Below are positions 42,410 through 52,023 of a stretch of DNA of 64,000 nucleotides, piece by piece. Every line of letters begins with the position of its first letter. Within the stretch, counting starts at the first letter, position 1. Source of the DNA: DAOVXM01 sp963746255 (GTDB lineage: Bacteria; Chloroflexota; Anaerolineae; Anaerolineales; UBA4823); NCBI GenBank assembly GCA_963746255.1, contig CAVVAJ010000009.1, positions 1,550,001 through 1,614,000 on the forward strand. The letters are read 5' to 3'. Under the pieces are notes generated by a model. The model was not told where the DNA came from. It ran no database searches and saw only the letters and a list, made by a program, of their open reading frames with translations. The position numbers and the translations under genes were made by a program.

Positions 42410-42438
42410 TTGCCAACCCATATGCTCGCGGCTAAAAT
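42410..42438 (+). promoter_or_regulatory. Promoter of trmD, leaderless arrangement
   Basis: TTGCCA (42410-42415) and TAAAAT (42433-42438) are spaced 17 bp; the -10 ends six bases before the trmD ATG. No ribosome-binding site can precede the start codon. Confidence 0.7.
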
Positions 42439-42444
42439 CGGTAT

Positions 42445-43200
42445 ATGCGTTTTGAGGTGTTTTCGTTATTCCCCGAGGTAATCAAACCGTACCTGGATGT
42501 AAGCATTTTGAAACGCGCTTGCCAACGAAACTTGCTTGAAGTTCGGTTCCATAACATCAGGGATTGGACCACCGATAAACACCATATCACCGATGATGAG
42601 CCGTATGGAGGGGGTGGGGGGATGATCATGAAACCTGAACCGATCTTTGCCGCGATCGAGAGTGTCTTGGGAGACCCACCTGAGTGTCCAGTAATCATGT
42701 TAACCCCACAAGGCCGGTTGTTCACCCAGCAAGTAGCCCAGGAAATTGCCCAGCATCCGCACATCGCCTTGCTGGCAGGGCGTTATGAAGGGGTCGATGA
42801 GCGTATCCGTCAGCACCTGGTAACGGATGAGATATCGATTGGCGATTATGTGCTGACCGGCGGGGAAATCCCCGCTATGGTGTTGATTGATGCGGTCACG
42901 CGATTGATCCCTGGTGCGTTGGGTGATCCTACAGGGGCGCAGGACGATTCGCATGCCTCAGGTTTACTTGAATACCCACACTACACCCGTCCAGCCGACT
43001 TTCGGGGCTGGCGGGTACCCGAAGTTCTGACCTCAGGCGACCACGCCCGTATCGCACGCTGGCGGCGCGAGCAGGCATTATTACGGACCTGGCACAGACG
43101 ACCAGATTTATTGGCATCAGCATCGCTATCAGAATCGGACCGAGCATTTATAGAGAGTTTACCTATTATCGACCAGGTTTCTGAATACGAAGAAGGATAA
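42445..43200 (+). CDS. trmD: tRNA (guanine-N1)-methyltransferase TrmD
   Basis: A 251-aa SPOUT methyltransferase making m1G37 in tRNA. MRFEVFSLFPEVI, DDEPYGGGGGMIMKPEPI, LLAGRYEGVDERI, and the trefoil-knot segment EISIGDYVLTGGEIPAMVLIDAV are diagnostic. In many bacteria trmD lies with rpsP, rimM and rplS; here none of them is adjacent. Confidence 0.96.
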   Translation: MRFEVFSLFPEVIKPYLDVSILKRACQRNLLEVRFHNIRDWTTDKHHITDDEPYGGGGGMIMKPEPIFAAIESVLGDPPECPVIMLTPQGRLFTQQVAQEIAQHPHIALLAGRYEGVDERIRQHLVTDEISIGDYVLTGGEIPAMVLIDAVTRLIPGALGDPTGAQDDSHASGLLEYPHYTRPADFRGWRVPEVLTSGDHARIARWRREQALLRTWHRRPDLLASASLSESDRAFIESLPIIDQVSEYEEG

Positions 43201-43292
43201 ATCTACATCAGTAATCCTCATCCCAGCTGACATATATCCGCGTTTTTGCACCATAAATAGCTACCCAATGGCAATGAATACTGGAGGTCAAC

Positions 43293-44525
43293 GTGAATAA
43301 GCGCTTCCCTTATGGCAGAACCCTGGTGTTGGGCTTTGGATTCTTTGGTATCAGTCTAATTTGGCCGATTTTCAACAATTATGTGCCCATCTTTCTAAAA
43401 GAAGATTTCGGGTTATCAGCCACGGTCATCGGTTTTATCATGACCTGGGACAATTACTTAAACATGTTCGTACAGCCGGTGGTTGGGGAACGTTCTGACC
43501 ATACCCGCACACGCATCGGGCGGCGGAAGCCTTGGATGATTGTTGGCGCTCCTCTCGCAGCGGTGTTCTTCATCGCGGTACCGCTCATGGGTTCCCCAAT
43601 TGGTATCATGTTCGCGATCCTTTTGACTAATATTGGGATGGCGCTGTTTCGCTCACCGACTGTCGCCTTACTGGGCGATTTGTTCCCATCACAGCAGCGT
43701 AGCACAGCAAACGGGATCATCAATTTGATGGGGGGGCTTGGGGCGATTGCAGCCTTCCTAATTGGCGGTATCCTTTACAGTATGGGACGGATTGCACCAT
43801 TCGTGTTCGGGAGTATTGTGCTCCTTATCGCGATCGGCGTCGTCCTGCTGTTTGTTCGCGAGCCGCAAGCGCCACCAGCTCAAGAAAAGCAAGGGGAAGA
43901 AAAAGGTTTTATCTATAACCTAAAGGAGGTGTTTCAATCTGCTGATAAGTCCGGACTAATGATCTTGCTGGCAATCTTGTTCTGGTTTTTAGGGTATAAC
44001 GCTTTAGAAACCTGGATTTCCTCATTTGGCAAATTTTCCCTTGGAATTGATGAGGGACGCATGTCGATCCTGACCTCGGGATTGGCGCTAGCGTTTGTCA
44101 TTTTTGCAGTTCCAAGCGGCTTGCTGGCAACCCGTTTTGGACGCAAGCGTATCATCCTCATCGGTATCGTTGGCTTAGCGGTGCTGTTTGCATACGGCTT
44201 TTTTGTTAGCAATGAATTGATGTTGATCACATTGCTCATACCAGCCGGTTTCTTCTGGGCCTTGATTAACGTTAACTCACTTCCGATGGTATATGATGTG
44301 GGTGGTGATATGCGCATCGGTGCTTTTACAGGGCTGTATTACTTGGTAGCTAATCTGGCGGCTGTCGGCGGTCCCCAGGGAGTCGGTGTACTAATCGACT
44401 TGACTCAAGGCAACTACCGTATTATGTTCCTGTTTGCCGCAATAGCCATGTTGTTGGCGGGATTCTTTATGCTCCGGGTACGTGAGACCAGCAATCCCCA
44501 AACGGCAGAGCTCGAAAATGTGTAA
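43293..44525 (+). CDS. MFS transporter (sugar/GPH-like)
   Basis: This 410-aa protein has twelve predicted membrane helices. The loop 2-3 signature is VGERSDHTRTRIGRRKPWMIVG, which resembles the sugar:cation symporter/SLC45-like MFS families with Asp and Arg pairs. It starts with GTG at 43293, with GGAGG six bases upstream. The substrate is not predictable; the flanking genes give no pathway clue. Confidence 0.82.
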   Translation: MNKRFPYGRTLVLGFGFFGISLIWPIFNNYVPIFLKEDFGLSATVIGFIMTWDNYLNMFVQPVVGERSDHTRTRIGRRKPWMIVGAPLAAVFFIAVPLMGSPIGIMFAILLTNIGMALFRSPTVALLGDLFPSQQRSTANGIINLMGGLGAIAAFLIGGILYSMGRIAPFVFGSIVLLIAIGVVLLFVREPQAPPAQEKQGEEKGFIYNLKEVFQSADKSGLMILLAILFWFLGYNALETWISSFGKFSLGIDEGRMSILTSGLALAFVIFAVPSGLLATRFGRKRIILIGIVGLAVLFAYGFFVSNELMLITLLIPAGFFWALINVNSLPMVYDVGGDMRIGAFTGLYYLVANLAAVGGPQGVGVLIDLTQGNYRIMFLFAAIAMLLAGFFMLRVRETSNPQTAELENV

Positions 44526-44548
44526 CGACAAATAGTTCAGGGAGTGAT

Positions 44549-45285
44549 GTGGGAGTACCCGCTGATATGCTCCTGTGGGCTGATGAGTTCTTGCTGACGC
44601 TAAACAAACCAGCTGGTTTGTGCGGACGCTGCCTGATGGATATGATTCAAAACCACCCCATATAAAAAGTGTTCTTACACCAGCTTATGGACGGCTCTGG
44701 ATTGTCCTTCGTCTGGATCGCAAAACGAGCAGGGTGTTGTTGTTGGCTCGCAGTGCATCTGCTCACCGTGCGCTGAACGTTCAGTTTTCTGGTCGCCAAA
44801 TCTACAAAACCTACCACGCATTGTTGTGTGGTAATCCCGCCTGGCAGAGAAAGCGAATCAACCACTCACTACGCCCGAACGGAGACCGGCGGCACCGCAC
44901 GGTTGTGGACCACGTGGCAGGTAAATCAGCTAGTACAGATTTCTCGGTTTTGGAGCGCTTTGGGAAATACACCTTAATGGAAGCGCGTCCGGAAACTGGA
45001 CGGACCCACCAGATAAGCGCCCATGCTGCTGCTCGACGGTACACGATCGCGGCGGACCCATTGCAGGGGGTGTTTGGGTGTGCTATTGACGTCAACATGC
45101 AGGAAAACACTGTTGTGAAGGACGAAGGACAGGATTCGATTATCGTGCGATTGGCGCTGCACACTTTTCGGCTTAATTTCTCTCACCCGCAATCTCAAAT
45201 AGCGATGACTATAGAAGCGCCTTATCCGGATGATTTTTCCTCATGCAATCAAAAGCCAACTATCGGCCGCCTGAAACCTGAATAA
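44549..45285 (+). pseudogene. RluA-type pseudouridine synthase, frameshifted
   Basis: From GTG 44549 the first frame encodes LLWADEFLLTLNKPAGL, the normal RluA N-terminal core. At about 44618 the frame shifts by one missing base and the downstream frame continues with RTLPDGYDSKPPHIKSVL, LRLDRKTSRVLLLARSA and ETGRTHQISAHAA, to 45285. The catalytic Asp of RLD is kept, but flanking residues differ from consensus (HRLDRxTSG is usual, and RTHQIRxH), suggesting decay rather than only a sequencing error. Standard RluA enzymes modify U in rRNA or tRNA. Confidence 0.75.
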
Positions 45286-45342
45286 TTCCTGGCAGTATTG
45301 TTAGATAAATATCAGAATCCATTCTCAGCCCAGGGGGTTTTC

Positions 45343-45371
45343 TTGACGCGTATTGGTCTGCATGGTATGAT
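45343..45371 (+). promoter_or_regulatory. Promoter of the hrcA operon
   Basis: TTGACG (45343-45348) and TATGAT (45366-45371) are spaced 17 bp, with the CIRCE operator immediately downstream. Confidence 0.8.
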
Positions 45372-45384
45372 TTTATCCGGATTA

Positions 45385-45411
45385 TTAGCACTCTCAATTC
45401 GAGAGTGCTAA
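45385..45411. promoter_or_regulatory. CIRCE operator of hrcA-grpE-dnaK-dnaJ
   Basis: TTAGCACTC, nine bases, GAGTGCTAA. It is a perfect CIRCE element placed over the expected transcription start; HrcA therefore represses its own operon as well as groESL. Confidence 0.97.
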
Positions 45412-45424
45412 ATCGGACTAAATT

Positions 45425-46462
45425 ATGGCAAATAGGCTAAGCGAACGGCAAAAGTTGATCTTGGCCCTGGTGATACGGGAGTATATCGACTCGGTACAAC
45501 CAGTTGGCTCAAAGCGGTTGGTAAATAAGTACAGCCTGGATTTCAGTTCGGCGACGTTGCGAAATGAAATGGTTGTGCTGACAGAGCTGGGGTATTTGCG
45601 TCAGCCGTATACCTCTGCTGGTAGAGTGCCAACTGAAGAAGGGTACCGCTATTTTGTACGCCAGCTTATGGGTCAGACTGAGCTTCCTCAAAACACTAGA
45701 CGCACGATCAGCCACCAGTTTTACCAGGCTGGACAGGATGTGGATCGCTGGATGCGCTTAGCAGCTTCAGTTCTAGCACACCAGTCGCAAGGCGCTTCTC
45801 TGGTCACTTCCCCACACACCGAGAAGCCGAGATTTAAACACCTGGAGCTGATTGCCACCCAAGGACGTCAAGTATTGATGGTCTTGGTATTAGCTGGAGG
45901 GCAGGTGCGCCAGCAGATGCTCTCGCTGGCGGAGCCTGTATCACAGGACCAATTGAGTGCAACAGCGGCTAATCTAAGCTTGCTTGGACAATCGCTGGAC
46001 ATTGAGCAAATTTCCGCACTTGCACCCCAAATGGACGTACTTGGGCAGGATGTGATCAAGCTAATACTTGAAGATATGCACCATTCAGGTGATATCTTGG
46101 GTGGTGAAGTATACCGCGATGGTCTAACCAATGTGCTGTCTGAACCAGAGTTTGCTGAAGTTGATGTCGCCCGCCGAGCTTTGCGCATTTTAGAAGAGCG
46201 CTCTCTGCTAGAGGACCTATTGACTCGCACTGTGCTGACTACGAATATGGATGGTGTTCAAGTTCTGATTGGGGGTGAGAATACCTGGGAAGAGTTAAGT
46301 GATTGTTCAGTCGTGTTGGCTCGATATGGTGCCCCGGGCTACGCGACTGGCGCTATAGGTGTTTTAGGTCCAATCCGCATGGCCTATGGCCGGACAATCT
46401 CCACAGTGCGTTTCGTTGCGGGCTTATTGAGCGATTTAGTTATAGACCTACATACAGAATAA
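45425..46462 (+). CDS. hrcA: Heat-inducible transcription repressor HrcA
   Basis: A 345-aa repressor that binds CIRCE. The N-terminal winged helix reads LSERQKLILALVIREYIDSVQPVGSKRLVNKY, then SSATLRNEM and LGYLRQPYTSAGRVPTEEGYRYFV, all diagnostic. The GAF-like middle and C-terminal IGGENTWEELSDCSVVLARYG are also present. It is the first gene of its operon behind a CIRCE element. Confidence 0.95.
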   Translation: MANRLSERQKLILALVIREYIDSVQPVGSKRLVNKYSLDFSSATLRNEMVVLTELGYLRQPYTSAGRVPTEEGYRYFVRQLMGQTELPQNTRRTISHQFYQAGQDVDRWMRLAASVLAHQSQGASLVTSPHTEKPRFKHLELIATQGRQVLMVLVLAGGQVRQQMLSLAEPVSQDQLSATAANLSLLGQSLDIEQISALAPQMDVLGQDVIKLILEDMHHSGDILGGEVYRDGLTNVLSEPEFAEVDVARRALRILEERSLLEDLLTRTVLTTNMDGVQVLIGGENTWEELSDCSVVLARYGAPGYATGAIGVLGPIRMAYGRTISTVRFVAGLLSDLVIDLHTE

Positions 46463-46503
46463 TTATCCCCAGATCAGGATACCTTTAGGAGTACAGTGTA
46501 AAC

Positions 46504-47088
46504 ATGTCAGATGATTTGAACCACCAGCAGCTCGAGTCAGAGATTACTGATGATGAGCAGGAAATTATTCTTGAGGGAGAAATCCTTGAGGATTTAGAAG
46601 AGGAGCTTGCGTCTCCAGACGAAGAATTACAGAGCATACGACAAGAGATAGTGGATGCGGAGTCCAAAGCCCAGGAGTATTTGGATGGCTGGCAGCGCGC
46701 CCGGGCAGAATTCGCAAATTATAAGAAGAGAGTTGACCGTGACCACGCCTCAGTTCGCCAGATGGCAGCGGCCAATATCTATAAAAATTATCTGGAAGTC
46801 ATTGACGATTTAGAGCGTGCGCTGAAGGATCGCCCAGAGGAAAGCGAAGGTGCTGCCTGGTCATCAGGTATTGAGCTGATCTACCGCAAGTTGCTCTCGA
46901 ATATGGAGGCAGATGGCATAACGGTTATGGTTACTCAGGGTCAGTTCTTTGATCCAAATTTCCATGAAGCCATCTCCAGTGAAGAAACACAAGAGCGCGA
47001 GAGTGGTCAAATTATCGAAGTGCTTAAAAATGGCTATATGGTTGGGGATAAAGTACTTCGCCCAGCCCTGGTGCGTGTTGCCCAATGA
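46504..47088 (+). CDS. grpE: Nucleotide exchange factor GrpE
   Basis: A 194-aa DnaK cofactor that releases ADP. An acidic, coiled-coil N-terminus (about 1-60) leads into WQRARAEFANYKKRVDRDHASVR, FDPNFHEAIS and the beta domain GYMVGDKVLRPALVRVA. AGGAG lies upstream of the ATG. Its position between hrcA and dnaK is standard. Confidence 0.93.
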   Translation: MSDDLNHQQLESEITDDEQEIILEGEILEDLEEELASPDEELQSIRQEIVDAESKAQEYLDGWQRARAEFANYKKRVDRDHASVRQMAAANIYKNYLEVIDDLERALKDRPEESEGAAWSSGIELIYRKLLSNMEADGITVMVTQGQFFDPNFHEAISSEETQERESGQIIEVLKNGYMVGDKVLRPALVRVAQ

Positions 47089-47158
47089 ACGTAACAGAAT
47101 GGGTGCTACCATTCTTTCTCATATATAAATAATCAGGATTTATCCGGAGGATATTAAC

Positions 47159-49060
47159 ATGGCAAAAATAATAGGAATCGATTTAGGAACTACAAACTCA
47201 GTTGTCGCCGTTATGGAAGCCGGTGAACCAGTGGTTATCCCCTCGGCAGAAGGGGAACGATTGGTTCCATCTGTGGTGGCAGTCAATAAAAACAATGAGC
47301 GGTTGACGGGACGGGTTGCTCGCAATCAAGCTGTTGTCAACCCCGAGAATACGATCTCCTCAATCAAGCGTTTCATGGGACGCAAGTACTCGGACGCTGT
47401 TGTTCAGAAAGCTGTCGATCGTGTTCCTTATAAAGTCTCCGATGCCCCCAATGGAGACGTACGGGTAAGCATGGCCGGTAAAGATTATTCTCCACCAGAG
47501 GTTTCGGCGATGATCTTGAGCAAAATTAAGCGCGATGCCGAAGCCTATTTAGGGGAAACGGTTACCCAAGCGGTGATCACAGTCCCAGCATACTTCAACG
47601 ATGCGCAGCGCAATGCAACCAAGGATGCTGGAAAAATTGCTGGCTTGGAAGTCCTGAGAATTATCAACGAACCCACAGCATCATCTCTCGCCTATGGACT
47701 AGACAAGAAGGCTGATGAAGTGATCGCTGTGTACGATCTGGGTGGCGGTACATTTGATATATCAATTCTTGATGTTGGCGATGGTGTATTTCAAGTTCGC
47801 TCCACCAGCGGTGATACGTTTTTGGGTGGCGACGACTTCGATCAGCGCGTCATAGATTACATCGCGGATGAATTCCAGCGTGAGAATGTTATCGACCTCC
47901 GTAAGGACCGCCAGTCGTTGCAGCGTCTAAAAGAAGCGGCTGAAAAAGCTAAGATCGAATTATCCAGCATGATGCAAACTGAGATCAACCTGCCGTATAT
48001 CACTGCCGATGCCAGCGGGCCAAAACACTTGGTAATGACCCTGACCCGCTCCAAATTAGAGCAGTTGACAGCTGATTTAATCGAAAGATCATTGGCCCCG
48101 GTGCGACAGGCATTGAAAGATGCTGATCTCCAAGCTGCTGATATCGATGAGATCATTATGGTTGGCGGCATGACCCGTATGCCAGCTGTCCAGGAAGCGG
48201 TCCGCAAGTTGTTCAATAAGGAGCCGCATAAAGGTGTAAACCCGGACGAGGTTGTCGCGATCGGTGCGGCCATTCAGGCAGGTGTCTTAGGTGGCGAGGT
48301 GAAAGATATCTTACTGCTTGACGTGACACCGCTGACATTGTCGGTGGAGACATTGGGCGGTGTCGCCAGCGGGATGATCGAACGGAATACCACGATTCCT
48401 ACTCGCAAGAGCCAAATCTACTCCACGGCTGCCGACACCCAATCGCAGGTTGAGATCCATGTCGTTCAGGGCGAACGCCCGATGGCTGGCGACAATAAAT
48501 CTTTAGGACGCTTTATCTTGGATGGTATCCCCCCAGCACCACGTGGTGTCCCACAAATCGAAGTCACCTTCGATATCGATGCGAACGGGATATTGAAGGT
48601 GACTGCCGTTGATAAAGCAACGGGACGCAGCCAAGATATCACCATCACTGCCTCATCAGGATTATCCGAGGCCGAAGTAGAAAGCATGCGCAAGGTGGCT
48701 GAAGAACACGCGGATGAAGACGCAAAAAAGAAGGAATTGATCGAATCTCGCAACGCGGCAGATAACTCGGCTTATGCAGCGGAAAAAGCATTACGTGATC
48801 TCGGTGATAAGGTGCCCGCCGATGTCAAGACGAAAGTGGAAGATCAAGTAGCCAAAGTGCGCGGCGTATTGGATAGTGGAGACGTCGAGACACTCCGCAG
48901 AGAAACTGAAGCCCTCAACCAGGTAATCCAGGAAATTGGGGCTAGTGCTTACCAACAAGAGGAACCGCAAGCACAAGCGCCCGAATCTGATGGTGGAGAT
49001 GAATCAAAGATAGATTCGGATGAAGAAGATGTCGTAGATGGTGAGTTCCGGAATGTTTGA
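47159..49060 (+). CDS. dnaK: Chaperone DnaK
   Basis: A 633-aa Hsp70: IGIDLGTTNSVVAVME, the phosphate motif VYDLGGGTFDISIL, the linker DILLLDVTPLTLSVET, and a substrate-binding domain. It has an acidic C-terminus. CCGGAGG precedes the ATG. The protein works with GrpE and DnaJ encoded on either side. Confidence 0.97.
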   Translation: MAKIIGIDLGTTNSVVAVMEAGEPVVIPSAEGERLVPSVVAVNKNNERLTGRVARNQAVVNPENTISSIKRFMGRKYSDAVVQKAVDRVPYKVSDAPNGDVRVSMAGKDYSPPEVSAMILSKIKRDAEAYLGETVTQAVITVPAYFNDAQRNATKDAGKIAGLEVLRIINEPTASSLAYGLDKKADEVIAVYDLGGGTFDISILDVGDGVFQVRSTSGDTFLGGDDFDQRVIDYIADEFQRENVIDLRKDRQSLQRLKEAAEKAKIELSSMMQTEINLPYITADASGPKHLVMTLTRSKLEQLTADLIERSLAPVRQALKDADLQAADIDEIIMVGGMTRMPAVQEAVRKLFNKEPHKGVNPDEVVAIGAAIQAGVLGGEVKDILLLDVTPLTLSVETLGGVASGMIERNTTIPTRKSQIYSTAADTQSQVEIHVVQGERPMAGDNKSLGRFILDGIPPAPRGVPQIEVTFDIDANGILKVTAVDKATGRSQDITITASSGLSEAEVESMRKVAEEHADEDAKKKELIESRNAADNSAYAAEKALRDLGDKVPADVKTKVEDQVAKVRGVLDSGDVETLRRETEALNQVIQEIGASAYQQEEPQAQAPESDGGDESKIDSDEEDVVDGEFRNV

Positions 49061-49129
49061 TGCTGTCACCCTGCCAGGAATATATATACTTAAGTTCCTG
49101 GTTGGGGTTAAAGCTCCTGCGGATCGATA

Positions 49130-50257
49130 ATGACTCAACGTGATTACTACGAAGTTCTTGGTCTAGCTCGGAATGCCTCCAACGACGAACTAAAAGGGGC
49201 ATTCCGTCGTCTTGCGCGCCAGTATCACCCCGATGTGAATAAAGAACCGGATGCAGAAGAGCACTTTAAGGAAATAAACGAAGCTTACGCCGTCTTGTCT
49301 GACGCAGATAGGCGAGCGGCATACGACCGCTTTGGACATGCTGGTGTAAAGGGCGCAGGTGGGGCAGCCGATTTCACCGTAGATTTCACCGATTTCGCTG
49401 ACATCTTCGGAGACCTATTTGGGTTTGGAGGATTTGGCCGGTCAGGGAGAAGGTCGCGCAATGTTCCCCGTCGAGGCGCTGACCTGCAGTACCGCGTGGA
49501 TTTATCTTTTGAAGAAGCCGTATTCGGTGCAGAGAAGGAAATTGAGATCACTCGCGATGAGGTTTGCATCAACTGCAGTGGCAGTGGTGCTGAGCCAGGC
49601 ACTTCACCAGAACGCTGTTCTGCCTGTAACGGCGCGGGTGAAGTACGTCAGGTCAGGCAAACCCTGTTGGGGTCAATGGTCCAGGTAGCCACGTGCCCAA
49701 CCTGCAACGGGCAGGGTGAAACCATCTCGACTCCATGCCTTTCATGCAAAGGTAGGGGGTTAGAAAGAAAAGTACGCAAGAAAGTTGTGAGTATCCCCGC
49801 CGGTGTTGATACAGGCACTCAAATCAGGATGGCGGGTGAAGGTCAACCGGGTTTAAACGGTGGGCCACAAGGCAACCTTTATATCGCGATCAATGTCATG
49901 TCGCACAAGTATTTCAAGCGCCGTGAGAACAATATTTTGTTGGATATCGATGTTAATATCGCTCAGGCGACCCTGGGGGCGGAAGTCGATGTACCAACGG
50001 TCGATGGTATCGTTAAGTTGAAGATACCCACCGGTACCCAACCAGGAAAAGTGCTCCGCATGCGGGATAAAGGTGTCCCTCATTTGCGCGGTAACGGACG
50101 TGGAGACCAATTAGTCGTCGTAAATGTTGATATCCCGACACGAATTAACAGTGAACAGCGTGCGTTATTTGAACAACTGGCCGAAAGCTTGGGGAGTGAA
50201 GTGCGGCCTCAGGAGCGGAGCTTCTTCGATTGGCTGAAAGAGACACTGGCCGGGTAG
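49130..50257 (+). CDS. dnaJ: Chaperone DnaJ
   Basis: A 375-aa type I Hsp40. The J domain holds YHPDVNKEP with the HPD tripeptide, then a Gly/Phe region (GFGGFGRSGRRS). Four CxxCxGxG-type zinc repeats (CINCSGSG, CSACNGAG, CPTCNGQG, CLSCKGRG) and the C-terminal substrate domains follow. It ends the heat-shock operon with a terminator at 50280. Confidence 0.96.
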   Translation: MTQRDYYEVLGLARNASNDELKGAFRRLARQYHPDVNKEPDAEEHFKEINEAYAVLSDADRRAAYDRFGHAGVKGAGGAADFTVDFTDFADIFGDLFGFGGFGRSGRRSRNVPRRGADLQYRVDLSFEEAVFGAEKEIEITRDEVCINCSGSGAEPGTSPERCSACNGAGEVRQVRQTLLGSMVQVATCPTCNGQGETISTPCLSCKGRGLERKVRKKVVSIPAGVDTGTQIRMAGEGQPGLNGGPQGNLYIAINVMSHKYFKRRENNILLDIDVNIAQATLGAEVDVPTVDGIVKLKIPTGTQPGKVLRMRDKGVPHLRGNGRGDQLVVVNVDIPTRINSEQRALFEQLAESLGSEVRPQERSFFDWLKETLAG

Positions 50258-50279
50258 ACTGGCGCAGTTATGCAGTTTG

Positions 50280-50314
50280 GACGAATGGTGAGCAGGGAGC
50301 ACTGTTCGTCTTTT
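50280..50314 (+). terminator. Intrinsic terminator of the dnaK operon
   Basis: GACGAA and GTG (50280-50290) pair with CAC and TTCGTC (50300-50310), with a two-base internal mismatch and a nine-base loop, then TTTT. It lies between dnaJ and prmA. Confidence 0.65.
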
Positions 50315-50348
50315 CATTATTGCAGTTGAACCAGGTTCCTTTGGTGGA

Positions 50349-51296
50349 ATGATGGATAATCGGTGGATCGAAATCTCTCTTTCCGTGGATGGCGAGTTGG
50401 CGGAGGCAGTTGCAGAAGTATTGGCGCGTTATCTACCGAATGGGATTGTGATTGAATCAACTGCGATTGAGAACACCACTGATCTAAGCACCGGGGTACC
50501 AGTTGGCCCGCTGAAAGTAAGCGGGTATCTGCCGGTCGATAGTGAATTAGAAGAGAAGCGCCGCCAGATTGAAGAAGCTTTGTGGTACCTTGGCCGTATT
50601 CAGCCTCTACCTGCCCCAGAATATGCGACTATACAAGAAACCAACTGGATGGAGGCCTGGAAAGAGCACTACCAACCGATCCAAATTGGACAGAATCTAG
50701 TGATCGTTCCTGCATGGATGGAATCGCCCACCCCGGATCGAATTGTCGTGCGTATTGATCCAGGGATGGCTTTCGGAACCGGGACCCACCCAACGACACA
50801 GCTGTGCCTAGAACTCCTGGAAACCGAAATCCAGGACGCGCTCACCACACACACGCCCCCGGAGACAGTTTCACTCATCGATGTCGGATGTGGATCTGGA
50901 ATACTTTCGATTGCGGCATTGAAGATGGGTGCATCACACGCATTAGGTGTTGATACCGATGCTCAAGCGATTAAAGCTTCGCACGACAACGCAAAACTAA
51001 ATGGAATCGAGCGTAGTCTGCGGTTAGGAGTGGGGTCACTTGCCGAAATCCAGGCTGGGATCTTCGGGGACAAACAGGCTGCGTTAGTCGTTGCGAATAT
51101 CTTGGCCCCGATAATTGTGCGGCTGTTGCAGGGTGGATTGTCGAATTTGGTGTCTTGTGGGGGTAAACTGATCCTTTCCGGTATATTGGAGACTCAGATA
51201 TCAGAGGTTGAAGCTGCCGTTCATGAGAGCGGGTTGCAAATGGTCGGACGCTATCAATCTGCAGATTGGGTAGCGCTGGTTGCGGCAAAGGATTAG
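50349..51296 (+). CDS. prmA: Ribosomal protein L11 methyltransferase PrmA
   Basis: A 315-aa SAM-dependent trimethylase of L11. The N-terminal substrate domain contains WMEAWKEHYQPIQIG; the methyltransferase domain contains PGMAFGTGTHPTTQLCLELLE and the motif I VSLIDVGCGSGILSIAAL, then NILAPIIVRL. It often follows dnaJ in Gram-positive-like operons, as here. ATG 50349 or 50352 may be used. Confidence 0.93.
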   Translation: MMDNRWIEISLSVDGELAEAVAEVLARYLPNGIVIESTAIENTTDLSTGVPVGPLKVSGYLPVDSELEEKRRQIEEALWYLGRIQPLPAPEYATIQETNWMEAWKEHYQPIQIGQNLVIVPAWMESPTPDRIVVRIDPGMAFGTGTHPTTQLCLELLETEIQDALTTHTPPETVSLIDVGCGSGILSIAALKMGASHALGVDTDAQAIKASHDNAKLNGIERSLRLGVGSLAEIQAGIFGDKQAALVVANILAPIIVRLLQGGLSNLVSCGGKLILSGILETQISEVEAAVHESGLQMVGRYQSADWVALVAAKD

Positions 51297-51347
51297 TAAT
51301 CCGTTTGGGGGAAGAAAAGGAAGTGTTTTGCTTGTCATCTTGACTAG

Positions 51348-51929
51348 TTAATTCTCGCGGGTTAACCACCGGCCCAACCCGCTCAGCTGTTTGTGGTGTA
51401 CTAGGGCTTCTAGCAAAGCTTCAGGTTGATCTGTGTGGGTGAACAGCCCCCGGTGTTCATCATAGATAAACCCTTCTCCCCGTGCATGTTCGACGAAAGT
51501 CAATAAGCTGTCAAAATAGTTGCGGGTATTGAGCAGCCCGATCGGTTTTTGGTGCAGCCCGATCTGTGCCCAAGTGAGTACCTCAAACAGCTCTTCCAGC
51601 GTTCCAAACCCGCCTGGCAAAGCGATAAATGCCTCCGCAAGCTCAATCATGCGCGCTTTGCGTATGTGAATATCATCGACAACTTCCAAATGAGACAAAT
51701 TTCTGTGAGCTAAGGCGGCTGTGTTAAATAAATGCGGGATGACACCGATGACTTCTCCTCCGGCACCTAATGCGCCATTCGCGACTGCGCCCATTAAGCC
51801 CGTGCTGCCTGCTCCATAAATCAAGCTTAAACCATGATTGGCAATCGCCGCGCCCATCTCGTGCGCTGCATCAAGATAGACTGGATCCATATTGTCAGCT
51901 GATCCGCAGTAAACACACACAGATTTCAT
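51348..51929 (-). CDS. LOG family protein (TIGR00730; nucleoside monophosphate phosphoribohydrolase-like)
   Basis: A 193-aa Rossmann-fold protein with the two LOG motifs: GGGxGLMGxV-like YGAGSTGLMGAV and PGGFGTLEE, the latter being catalytic. Members cleave the N-glycosidic bond of AMP or cytokinin ribotides. Start ATG 51929 has GGAGAA upstream. It lies convergent to prmA with no clear terminator in the 51 bp between them. Confidence 0.88.
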   Translation of the reverse strand: MKSVCVYCGSADNMDPVYLDAAHEMGAAIANHGLSLIYGAGSTGLMGAVANGALGAGGEVIGVIPHLFNTAALAHRNLSHLEVVDDIHIRKARMIELAEAFIALPGGFGTLEELFEVLTWAQIGLHQKPIGLLNTRNYFDSLLTFVEHARGEGFIYDEHRGLFTHTDQPEALLEALVHHKQLSGLGRWLTREN

Positions 51930-52023
51930 ATTTATGATTCTCCAATTGAAGTTCTGTGGATATTTTATCTCCACCCTACTTCAGCCAGGGAGAACCTGAC
52001 TGTGCCTGATAAATTCTGTGATA

